A stretch of DNA of 14,663 nt from Candidatus Aegiribacteria sp. (GTDB lineage: Bacteria > Fermentibacterota > Fermentibacteria > Fermentibacterales > JCC-6), in contig DAOWJX010000292.1 of assembly GCA_030640155.1 (NCBI GenBank), positions 1 through 14,663 on the forward strand, in the 5' to 3' direction. Both the position numbers and the translations under genes were made by a program. This document shows positions 1-7,043 of the stretch, in pieces. Each line of letters starts with the position of its first letter. Position 1 is the stretch's first letter. The notes under the pieces were generated by a model. The model did not search any database, was not told where the DNA came from, and worked only from the letters and a program-made list of their open reading frames with translations.

Positions 1-983
1 AATTTGATGCAGATCACAACACAGCTCTCGCGCTTGATGGCGCCTTTGAAATACCGGGGAACCATCTCGTGAGCCTGGCCGCTGCACAGAGCTGGAACAC
101 CGGACTTGAAGATGATGGAGCCTATGAGATAGAATTCACTAAAGTGCGCAGCCGTATCGGCTATGAATCCGGATTCAGGTACGTTGGGGAGAACTTCAAT
201 GTAAATGCCACCGGATTCACTACAGAAAACGGTCTCTGGGAATCATGGGGTCACTTCTGGCACAACATCCGGCCCGAAGAAACATTCAGCGAGATCGGTT
301 ACCACGGTGGGATTTACTACGCAAAACAGCTCCATGGCGAAGTTACCGCCCAGAATGTTGATCTCAGTACTCACGCAACTCTGATGAATGGCGTGAACTT
401 CGGGATAGAGGGTAACTACTCGGGGGAGTTTTTCGATCCCTATGAAGGACCCGAAGGACATACTTACGGTGACCATGCCAATTTCTACAGCTGGCTGGGA
501 ACTAACCATTTCGATCCGCTATATGGAAGGGTCGGTCTCGGTGCAGGCCAGTGGGGATCGGGGGGGACTTTCCGTAATTACTCGGCTACATTCAGATTCA
601 GGCCTTCTTCGGCTCTTACAGTTGGCCTCGAAGGGAACATGTTCAACACCGATGGCAGCACCAATTACAACTGGGATATTTCTGACTGGGATACAAGAAA
701 CACTGACTGGAAATCCCTTATTCTCCGCGTGAATTACATCTTCAACCCTTATATGAATCTCAGACTTTTTTCACAGTATTCTAAATTCAGGATGGATTAC
801 AGCCAGTCGCAGGAGAGCGAAAGCGGTGATATAACCGCGAATATGCTGTTCAGCTGGCAGTATCTGCCCGGAAGTATGTTCTACTTCCTGGTGGAGAACC
901 TTTTCGAGGAGAACGAGGAAGGCAGCTTCGGTACGCCTGATGTTGGCTTTTATGCCAAGCTGACCTGGTATCTTCCGATCTGA
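1..983 (+). CDS. Outer-membrane beta-barrel protein, DUF5916-like, 3' part only
   Basis: The reading frame is open from base 3 through the left edge (it begins FDADHNTALALDGAFEIPG), so the GTG at 69 is an internal codon and the 5' end lies outside the window. The visible 326 residues are rich in aromatic and Gly/Asn residues with alternating hydrophobic strands, typical of an outer-membrane beta-barrel. The protein ends in a short amphipathic strand finishing with an aromatic and hydrophobic residues (KLTWYLPI), as barrel proteins do. The pattern (repeated W, YxG and FRFRP-type strands, and a NYIFNPYMNLRLFSQYS segment) resembles the C-terminal barrel of DUF5916 proteins, which often carry a carbohydrate-binding family 9-like domain at the N-terminus; that part is not visible here. 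The DUF5916 assignment is from memory of the family; the barrel call is firmer. The substrate is unknown. The next gene starts 14 bases downstream on the same strand. Confidence 0.7.
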   Translation, partial: FDADHNTALALDGAFEIPGNHLVSLAAAQSWNTGLEDDGAYEIEFTKVRSRIGYESGFRYVGENFNVNATGFTTENGLWESWGHFWHNIRPEETFSEIGYHGGIYYAKQLHGEVTAQNVDLSTHATLMNGVNFGIEGNYSGEFFDPYEGPEGHTYGDHANFYSWLGTNHFDPLYGRVGLGAGQWGSGGTFRNYSATFRFRPSSALTVGLEGNMFNTDGSTNYNWDISDWDTRNTDWKSLILRVNYIFNPYMNLRLFSQYSKFRMDYSQSQESESGDITANMLFSWQYLPGSMFYFLVENLFEENEEGSFGTPDVGFYAKLTWYLPI

Positions 984-997
984 TCCGGGGGGTTATT

Positions 998-2065
998 ATG
1001 CATGAGAATATTTATCAGAAATTAGCGGAGCATCTTGATAAGCTTCCCGGTGGTTTTGCTCCAAGTCACACCGGCGCGGAGCTGCGCCTGCTCCGAAGGC
1101 TGTTTACTCCGGAAGAAGCAGAACTGGCAGTACACCTGACTCTTAACCGGGAGGAAGCCCGGATTATCGCCGATAGAGCTGCTCTTCCTCATGTCGAAAC
1201 GGAGAAGAGACTTGATGAGATGGCCAGAAAAGGGTTGATCTTCTCCATCCATCCCGATGATGGTTCTCCTCTCTATCTTGCAGCTCCATTCGTAATAGGG
1301 ATTTATGAATTCCAGGTAAACAATCTCAGTGAGGATTTAATCAGGGATCTTGATGACTACTGGAGTACACAGAAGCGAAGAAAGCCCGTCAGGACGATTC
1401 CGCAAATGCGAGTCATCCCCATCAATCAGAGTATAGAACCTCATCTCGAAGCGTTTCCATATGACATGGTCAGAGAATTGATCAAGTCTCAGGATAGGTA
1501 CGCTGTTGCCCCCTGTATCTGTCGCCTTCAGGCGAAAATGGAGGGAAATGGCTGCGATGCGATTGAAGAAGCATGCCTGATGTTCGGTGACTGGGCTGAC
1601 TTTTACGTTCGAGGCGGTATGGGACGCTATATTGACAGAGCTGAGGTTCTGGAGATTCTGGCCAGAGCTGACGCGGACAATCTGGTTCTCCAGCCGACCA
1701 ATTCCAGAGATGTTGCTGCTATCTGCTGCTGCTGCAGCTGCTGCTGCGGTATTCTGCAAAGCTTACAGCGTCATCCCAGGCCAGCTGAGATTGTAGCCAG
1801 TTCATTTATTGTCACACTTGAGCCAGAAACCTGCGTTGCTTGCCGGGTCTGTATAGATCGATGCCAGATGCAGGCTTTCACCATGGGAGATGATTCTGTT
1901 ATTCTGAACAGCGATCGGTGCATTGGCTGTGGTTTATGTGTTACAACCTGTCCGGTCGGCGCGTTGACACTGCTTCTTAAACCGGGCAGCAGCGAGATTG
2001 AAATCCCTGCTGATATGGATTCTACATGGCGTCGAATAAGTCGGGATCAGGCAGAAGCGCGATGA
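998..2065 (+). CDS. Ferredoxin-type 2x[4Fe-4S] protein with poly-cysteine motif
   Basis: A 355-residue soluble protein. The N-terminal ~90 residues look like a winged-helix domain (LLRRLFTPEEAELAVHLTL, then a helix and IFS-type wing). A middle region holds a cysteine set C173, C175, C186 and C193 (CICRLQ...CDAIEEACLMFGDWADFYVRGG). Next comes AICCCCSCCCG with cysteines at 243-246 and 248-250. The C-terminus has two ferredoxin motifs: C279-C282-C285-C289 and C308-C311-C314-C318. The last two can bind two [4Fe-4S] clusters; the other cysteines could bind a further metal or cluster (inference). No signal peptide or membrane segment is seen, so it should be cytoplasmic. The ATG follows a G-rich site (987-992) by 5 bases. 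Redox or cofactor-related work is likely, but the reaction is not known to me. The gene ends 3 bases from the stop of the convergent flavin-reductase gene. Confidence 0.8.
   Translation: MHENIYQKLAEHLDKLPGGFAPSHTGAELRLLRRLFTPEEAELAVHLTLNREEARIIADRAALPHVETEKRLDEMARKGLIFSIHPDDGSPLYLAAPFVIGIYEFQVNNLSEDLIRDLDDYWSTQKRRKPVRTIPQMRVIPINQSIEPHLEAFPYDMVRELIKSQDRYAVAPCICRLQAKMEGNGCDAIEEACLMFGDWADFYVRGGMGRYIDRAEVLEILARADADNLVLQPTNSRDVAAICCCCSCCCGILQSLQRHPRPAEIVASSFIVTLEPETCVACRVCIDRCQMQAFTMGDDSVILNSDRCIGCGLCVTTCPVGALTLLLKPGSSEIEIPADMDSTWRRISRDQAEAR
1724..1747 (+). repeat. TGC trinucleotide repeat encoding CCCCSCCC
   Basis: Four TGC codons, one AGC and three more TGC codons follow each other in frame inside the Fe-S protein gene. 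The unit is a CTG/CAG-type microsatellite centred on a CTGCAG palindrome, so it could fold into a hairpin and be prone to slippage in whole-codon steps. The minus strand and the +2 frame read it as long alanine runs, which produce false open frames. Confidence 0.85.
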
Positions 2066-2068
2066 TGT

Positions 2069-2602
2069 TTATACTTTGCTGAGTACTTTCTGTATCTCTC
2101 CGATATACATCCGGTGATAGCCTTTTTCCGGATATAGAGAATCGATCTCCTTGTCGAGGAATCGTTCCGGATCGATGTCATGGTGGTAGATCTTCCTGCA
2201 TATCAGTATCAGGTTTGACTGCCTGAAAGCCGTTACACCAGGAGATGGCTCAAACGGAATCAGCCCGGTTTCCCGTGCCTTATCAACATTCTCACCGGAA
2301 TGAGTACCGCAGTATTTCAGCGCTTCTCTGTACTCCTCTTTGAAGAAGCACATGCTGAAGAGGGAATTCTCCTCCATGAATTTCCGTGTGTAACGTTGCG
2401 GTCTGACGAAAACGAAGGCTACTCTTCGATGCCATAACTGGCCCAGTCCGCCCCAGCTTGCTGTCATGGTGTTGTATCCATCTGAGAGATTACCTGCTGT
2501 GAGAAGGAACCAGTCCTCAGAGATCAGTTTAAAAACATTATCGCGTATGTCATCAGTAGCAATTTCGCTATAACCGGAAGAGTCAGAAGAAATCATTTCC
2601 AT
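2069..2602 (-). CDS. Flavin reductase-like FMN-binding split-barrel protein
   Basis: A 177-residue protein that matches the flavin reductase-like domain family. Near the N-terminus, DNVFKLISEDWFLLTAG is followed by the hallmark TASWGGLGQLWHRRVAFVFV and then RPQRYTRKFMEENSLFSMCF, the conserved strand-turn of these FMN-binding split barrels. The family binds FMN or FAD and passes electrons from NAD(P)H or partner proteins; the partner here is unknown. There is no signal peptide, so it is cytoplasmic. The start ATG lies 3 bases after the stop of the upstream DOMON lipoprotein gene, so the two are probably co-transcribed and translationally coupled; the only site before it is a weak AGAG. An ATG two codons further in (MEM...) is an alternative. 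Its stop faces the stop of the Fe-S protein gene across 3 bases. Family call is firm, substrate is not. Confidence 0.85.
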   Translation of the reverse strand: MEMISSDSSGYSEIATDDIRDNVFKLISEDWFLLTAGNLSDGYNTMTASWGGLGQLWHRRVAFVFVRPQRYTRKFMEENSLFSMCFFKEEYREALKYCGTHSGENVDKARETGLIPFEPSPGVTAFRQSNLILICRKIYHHDIDPERFLDKEIDSLYPEKGYHRMYIGEIQKVLSKV

Positions 2603-2605
2603 ACT

Positions 2606-3139
2606 CTAGAGAGTAATTGATGTGCTTGTAATAGTCTTGTAGTCTGAAGTGAAATCATCCGCTCCATCCTCTCCGCAGATGAATACGATGTTGTAACTTT
2701 GACCCTCAGTAAGAGCAACGTCCCAGAGGTCGCCTGAATCCAGAGGGGTTGTGAACCTGATTTCGGTATTTCCGGAGCTTTCGCTTCCTGATTTATCTGA
2801 AACGTTCTGTTCGCCGCCCTGCAGGTTGGAGTCGGACTCATGAGTGTTACTGTCAATACCGAAATCGTCCCGGATATGTGCTGATGATCCACTCACATAT
2901 CCTATGATTATGTTTGCGTCATGCATGAGGTAGGAGCCTCCGAACCCGACTGCTACCCATCCCGAGGAGGGACCTTCCAGTTCCACTTCAAGATCACTGC
3001 CGCTGACTCTCCATTTCAGTTCAAAGCCATCTTTTGAGGTTGTGTTCCAGTTGTTTGGATCAAACGGGTTTTCATCACATCCGGTAAAAAGAATCAGGAT
3101 TATTAAAACAGAAAGTAATACATACTTTGAATTGAACAT
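2606..3139 (-). CDS. DOMON-domain lipoprotein
   Basis: A 177-residue exported protein. The start is ATG 3139, not the ATG at 3145: a GGAGG (3146-3150) abuts the first ATG with no gap but sits 6 bases from the second. MFNSKYVLLSVLIILILFTGC has a hydrophobic core and a lipobox-like end, with the lipidated cysteine at residue 21; the -3 residue is Phe, which is less usual. The mature part fits a DOMON fold: ELKWRVSGSDLEVELEG, then GWVAVGFGGSYLMHDANIIIG (the M...DA...IG signature), then a GDLWDVALTEGQSYNIVF strand. DOMON domains bind heme or sugars. The methionine matches the usual axial heme ligand, but I see no clear partner histidine near the C-terminus, so heme binding is uncertain. It shares a unit with the flavin-reductase gene and diverges from hisS. 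Confidence 0.8.
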   Translation of the reverse strand: MFNSKYVLLSVLIILILFTGCDENPFDPNNWNTTSKDGFELKWRVSGSDLEVELEGPSSGWVAVGFGGSYLMHDANIIIGYVSGSSAHIRDDFGIDSNTHESDSNLQGGEQNVSDKSGSESSGNTEIRFTTPLDSGDLWDVALTEGQSYNIVFICGEDGADDFTSDYKTITSTSITL

Positions 3140-3145
3140 ATTCAT

Positions 3146-3150
3146 CCTCC
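3146..3150 (-). promoter_or_regulatory. Ribosome binding site setting the DOMON lipoprotein start
   Basis: GGAGG on the minus strand. It directly touches the upstream ATG (3143-3145) but has a normal 6-base spacing to the ATG at 3137-3139, so the second ATG is the better start. I found no convincing promoter for either gene in the 133 bases between this start and hisS. Confidence 0.7.
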
Positions 3151-3261
3151 GTTCATAATTCTTTACACGGCTTAAATACTACACCATGCAACCACTGGAA
3201 ACAACCATAAGACATTTGAGTTTCCAGCGATTATTGTACAGGATAGACCCTGAACTGAACC

Positions 3262-3266
3262 GGAGG
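3262..3266 (+). promoter_or_regulatory. Ribosome binding site setting the hisS start
   Basis: GGAGG six bases before the ATG at 3273. The upstream in-frame ATG at 3186 has no such site and would add 29 residues absent from normal histidyl-tRNA synthetases. Confidence 0.85.
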
Positions 3267-3272
3267 ATATTA

Positions 3273-4577
3273 ATGCCACTGAGCAGAAAGCCTCTCAAGG
3301 GGATGCGTGAGCTTTTTCCAGGCGAGAAGAGGGTAGAGGATTACATTGTCGGTCAGCTGTCAAAAGCCGGATCAGCTTACGGGTTTGAGGCCTACGAAGC
3401 ACCGGTTCTTGAACCGCTTGACCTGTTCCTCGCTAAATCAGGACGTGAACTGGCAAAGGATCAGAGCTACAATTTTACAGACAAAGGCGGCAGGAACCTT
3501 ATTATGAGACCGGAACTGACTCCATCCACTGCCAGAATGGTGGCTGCCGCGGGAGAGCTCATCTTTCCGGTCAAATGGATGTCTTTTCCACTCTGCTATC
3601 GTTATGAGAATCCTCAGCGGGGGAGAGCCCGCGAGTTCCTGCAGTTCAATCTTGATATTCTTGGTGCTGATGGTCTTGAAGCTGAATTGGAGATATTCCT
3701 TGTCCTGCAGAGGATCATGGATGGGTTTTCTGCTGTTCCTGGGCAGTACGCGATAAGATATTCCAGCAGGAAGCTTGCTTCAGGAGTTCTCCTCAAATAC
3801 GGTTTTACTCCGCTTGAAATGCAGAATGCTTTCGCGGTTATTGATAAGAAGGACAGAATGCCGCTCGAAAAGTGGGAGAAGTGGCTTCAAGAGGAAATCG
3901 CGGACAGCTCAAAAGCTGAAGCACTTCTGAAATTCGCCTCCTGCGGAACATTGAATTCATCATGGTTGAGTAAACTTATGGCTGATGATCCCGCTTATTC
4001 AGAGCTTTTGAAGTTCAGTAACATGCTTGATAGAGCCGGAGTTGATTCAGCATCTTTTGAAGCGGGGGTTGTAAGAGGGCTTGATTACTATACCGGTATT
4101 GTTTTCGAGGTTCTGGATACCGGTGGTGAGAACAGAAGATCCATATGTGGCGGAGGCAGATATGACAATCTTGTAGGAATGTTCAGCAACCAGAATGTAT
4201 CCGGAGTGGGATTCGGTCTGGGTATTCTTACTCTGAAACTGTTTCTTCAGACATACGGCCTGATTCCTGATGACCTGGCTCTCTCACATCCCGCGGATAT
4301 TTTTCTTGCTGTCTGCACCGATGAACAGAGAGAATTCGCTCTGAATCTTGCCGAGAGCCTGCGTGATGCTGATATATCAGTAGAGATGGATCTCAGCCGT
4401 AAGAATCTGTCCAAACAGTTTAAAATCGCTGACAGAAAAGCAATCAGATATGTTGTTGCGATCGGTCCGGACGAGGTTGATTCGGGAAATGTCACAATTC
4501 GGGATATGAATACCGGAGAGAGTGTGGAAGTCGATATCCCTCATATCCGTGATGCTCTCTCGATGATGGAAAACTGA
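3273..4577 (+). CDS. hisS: Histidyl-tRNA synthetase
   Basis: A class II aminoacyl-tRNA synthetase that charges tRNA-His; 434 residues from the chosen start, the usual family length. The protein begins MPLSRKPLKGMRELFPGE, matching the family N-terminus (KG-MR-D/E-x-P-GE); the frame is also open upstream to an ATG at 3186, but that has no ribosome site. Motif 1 region: RPELTPSTARM (~79-88). Motif 2: RYENPQRGRAREF (110-122). Histidine motif A: VRGLDYYTG with Arg268. Histidine motif B: GGGRYD (293-298). The C-terminal ~100 residues form the anticodon-binding domain (ADIFLAVCTDEQREFALNLA onward). Odd point: motif 3 reads GVGFGLGILTL where most relatives have G-x-G-(L/I/V)-E-R-L, so the class II motif 3 arginine is a threonine (residue 320). 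It leads a same-strand series with the phosphatase gene 20-30 bases downstream. Confidence 0.93.
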   Translation: MPLSRKPLKGMRELFPGEKRVEDYIVGQLSKAGSAYGFEAYEAPVLEPLDLFLAKSGRELAKDQSYNFTDKGGRNLIMRPELTPSTARMVAAAGELIFPVKWMSFPLCYRYENPQRGRAREFLQFNLDILGADGLEAELEIFLVLQRIMDGFSAVPGQYAIRYSSRKLASGVLLKYGFTPLEMQNAFAVIDKKDRMPLEKWEKWLQEEIADSSKAEALLKFASCGTLNSSWLSKLMADDPAYSELLKFSNMLDRAGVDSASFEAGVVRGLDYYTGIVFEVLDTGGENRRSICGGGRYDNLVGMFSNQNVSGVGFGLGILTLKLFLQTYGLIPDDLALSHPADIFLAVCTDEQREFALNLAESLRDADISVEMDLSRKNLSKQFKIADRKAIRYVVAIGPDEVDSGNVTIRDMNTGESVEVDIPHIRDALSMMEN

Positions 4578-4606
4578 GATAGAAACACATATGCGGGATG
4601 TTATTG

Positions 4607-6985
4607 ATGCGATTTAAAGGGGTACCGGGGAAACTGCTGTTTGTGGTCCTGGCACTGCTTCTGTTTCTTCCCCTGTTTTTTCTAAGATCATCACCAGACA
4701 GCCTCAACCTGTCCGAAGCCGCTGCCTGTCTTGGCGCACTCCTTCTATATATTCTTCTTGAGCGTTTCATATCGAGAATTCAGTTGACCACTGTGCTCGC
4801 ACTCACGATTCTACTTGTTGCTTCCGTATTCGCTCTTGCGCTATTCATTGCACCTTCTCTTGATAAGGAATCAGTCCATGTTCAGGATACGGAGGAGTCT
4901 TTTCCAGTAGAGACAGCTGATCAGCAATCGCAACTCTCCGACAGTTCTGCCTTTTCATCAAATCCGGAGATACAGAATTCTATTAACAGACTGGCCATAT
5001 CCGGTGGTGAGGCAATCAGAAACGCTGGATTATTCAGCGGTACGGGAACAGTTGGCAGAACTCTTGGAGCTGTCGGGAACGTAACTTCTGCTACCGCTGA
5101 AGTCCTTATCAGAACAGTCTACTTCGGATCGAACGTTGCTCGTGGGGATTCCATACTGCTCAGCGAGGGGGTGATTGATGAATCCGGAGCCTTCCTTAGG
5201 CTTATAGCGTTAATAATCGCAGTCACAGCTTCAATCGCACTGCTGGTATGCCTGAAATATCTTATTCTTGTTGAAAGACGTAAGGGAACCCTTTTCTGGT
5301 TCCGAGTTTTATTAATGATTTTGCTTCTTCGCATACTGTATGTTTCATTCGGCCTTGAACAGATGCTGCAGCAGGTTGTATCAGGATTTGACAACGCGGA
5401 TATTCTCCTGTCGATCAGTCCGTTGTACGTACTTCTCATGATATTTTCCATAGTTAACGGATTCAGAACAAAATGGATACACTACCTGAACAGGTGGCGG
5501 AAATATCTCGCTCTTTCAGGTTCAATTGTTGTGCTTGTGCTTGCGCAGTCTGTGCTGCAGCTGTATTTCTCGGGCAGGCTGACCTTCTCATCGCTTGCTC
5601 TGGGTACTCTTGTCGGAAGTGTATTTACGATCCTGCTGATTTTCAGCGCCATCGCTGCCCTGTCAATCCTGTTTTTCCTCCCTTCCGCAAGGCTTGTTGA
5701 TAGAAAACTGGATCAACTGAGAATACTGGACGGATTGGGGCAATCCATCTATTCAACTTTTGATGAAGAAAAAATCGTAGCATATTCAACAACACTTGGC
5801 AAAAGGCTCTCCGGAGCCGATACCTGCTGGGCTGTCCAGTTGGTTGACAGTACATTCAGTCGCTGGAAACCCCTCCAACGTACGCGACGAGAAGAACTCG
5901 GTTTTCCGGATGAATGGCATTCAGAAGTACGCAATCAGCTTGAGGAGTCAGGAGGAACACTTCTACTGAACAGATATCCGTCAAGCTCACTTTCCAGGAT
6001 TGCCGGAAAAAAATTACCTTCTCCCGGCTCGCTTCTTGCCGCTCTTCTCAAAGTCAGGAAACACACTGTAGGTATCCTTTATGCGTCCACAAACCATCAG
6101 TTCGGTTTCATGAACGAATCCAGGGGTCTGTTTGAGACATTTGCCCGTCAGATTGCTGCGGCAATAGAGAATGCCAGGCTTATGGAAACTGAACTGGAAC
6201 GACAAAGGTACCAGGAAGAGCTTGCGATTGCCAGATCAATTCAGGAGGAACTTCTTCCCGGAGATATTCCCTCGATTCCAGGTTTTGACATTGCCGGTAT
6301 CAGCGTTCAGAGCCAGCAGGTTGGTGGTGATTACTACGACGTAATAGAACTTCCCGGTAACCTTTGTGGAATTGCCATAGCTGATGTATCCGGAAAGGGT
6401 ACTGCCGCTGCTCTTCTCATGGCTGCGCTGCAGTCTGCTCTTCACGCGGTTGCTCCCGGAATGGGCGCCAACGCGGGAGGTGTTGTTGAGAGATTGAACC
6501 GTCTGATGAGCGGCAGAATGCCTGATGATAAATTCATAACATTTTTCTACGGTGTTCTCGATCCCATGAACGAAACTCTCAACTACTGCTGTGCCGGGCA
6601 CGATCCTCCCCTTCTCGTCAATATAGACGGAACGGTTGAAAAACTTGCGGAAGGGGGGCTTGTTCTTGGTATCATGGAGGATGCCGAATATACGACCGCA
6701 ATAACCCGTCTTTCTGATAGCAAAAGGCTTCTCCTTTATACTGATGGTATCACCGAGAGTATGAGTGTGGGTGATGAAGAGGAATTCGGAGTTATCAGAC
6801 TTACCGATTTTGTAGCGGAGCATGAACCCTGCAGATCATCCGTTATTCTCGAAAAACTTCTTGACACACTTGAAACATACCGTGATCAGGCTCCCGCGAA
6901 TGATGATATGACACTTCTTATGATATCATGTTCAGATCATACCGACAATTTTGTATCCAATGGATCATCCACTGAGAATGGATAG
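4607..6985 (+). CDS. Membrane-anchored GAF / PP2C-type (SpoIIE/RsbU) serine phosphatase
   Basis: A signalling phosphatase of about 792 residues (numbering below counts from the ATG at 4598). The N-terminus has three membrane helices (~12-29, 39-56, 63-85), an exported loop of ~110 residues, then about five more helices (~201-224, 232-250, 266-287, 303-324, 333-361). A GAF-like domain follows (~376-530), a short helix (QRYQEELAIARSIQEELLPG) and a PP2C/SpoIIE catalytic domain (~560-780) with the metal-site motifs GGDYYD (576-581), ADVSGKG (595-601), CAGHDPPLL, TDGITE (714-719) and NDDM (768-771). Such proteins dephosphorylate anti-sigma-factor antagonists (STAS proteins) in partner-switching stress pathways; no anti-sigma or antagonist gene is in the window. 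Start: the ATG at 4607 has GGGA about 8 bases upstream, whereas the ATG at 4598 overlaps it. The membrane part may sense an envelope signal (inference). Confidence 0.9.
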   Translation: MRFKGVPGKLLFVVLALLLFLPLFFLRSSPDSLNLSEAAACLGALLLYILLERFISRIQLTTVLALTILLVASVFALALFIAPSLDKESVHVQDTEESFPVETADQQSQLSDSSAFSSNPEIQNSINRLAISGGEAIRNAGLFSGTGTVGRTLGAVGNVTSATAEVLIRTVYFGSNVARGDSILLSEGVIDESGAFLRLIALIIAVTASIALLVCLKYLILVERRKGTLFWFRVLLMILLLRILYVSFGLEQMLQQVVSGFDNADILLSISPLYVLLMIFSIVNGFRTKWIHYLNRWRKYLALSGSIVVLVLAQSVLQLYFSGRLTFSSLALGTLVGSVFTILLIFSAIAALSILFFLPSARLVDRKLDQLRILDGLGQSIYSTFDEEKIVAYSTTLGKRLSGADTCWAVQLVDSTFSRWKPLQRTRREELGFPDEWHSEVRNQLEESGGTLLLNRYPSSSLSRIAGKKLPSPGSLLAALLKVRKHTVGILYASTNHQFGFMNESRGLFETFARQIAAAIENARLMETELERQRYQEELAIARSIQEELLPGDIPSIPGFDIAGISVQSQQVGGDYYDVIELPGNLCGIAIADVSGKGTAAALLMAALQSALHAVAPGMGANAGGVVERLNRLMSGRMPDDKFITFFYGVLDPMNETLNYCCAGHDPPLLVNIDGTVEKLAEGGLVLGIMEDAEYTTAITRLSDSKRLLLYTDGITESMSVGDEEEFGVIRLTDFVAEHEPCRSSVILEKLLDTLETYRDQAPANDDMTLLMISCSDHTDNFVSNGSSTENG

Positions 6986-7030
6986 CTCGGATAAGAGCTG
7001 CGCAAGTGGTGGCTGATGTGGTGCGGAAAC

Positions 7031-7036
7031 AGGAGA
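7031..7036 (+). promoter_or_regulatory. Ribosome binding site supporting a TTG start
   Basis: AGGAGA seven bases before the TTG at 7044. The first in-frame ATG (7062) is 25 bases away, too far for this site, so TTG is the likely initiator. Confidence 0.7.
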
Positions 7037-7043
7037 TAGTATA

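Noticed and set aside
1724..1747. CRISPR or tandem-repeat locus
   Set aside because: It is a short in-frame codon repeat without spacers.
1337..1796. Open frames on both strands with poly-alanine runs over the Fe-S protein gene
   Set aside because: They are shadows of the TGC repeat and of the ferredoxin gene, whose motifs and ribosome site fix the true frame.
3186..3272. 29-residue N-terminal extension of HisS from ATG 3186
   Set aside because: There is no ribosome site, it is absent from the normal family N-terminus, and a perfect GGAGG precedes the ATG at 3273.
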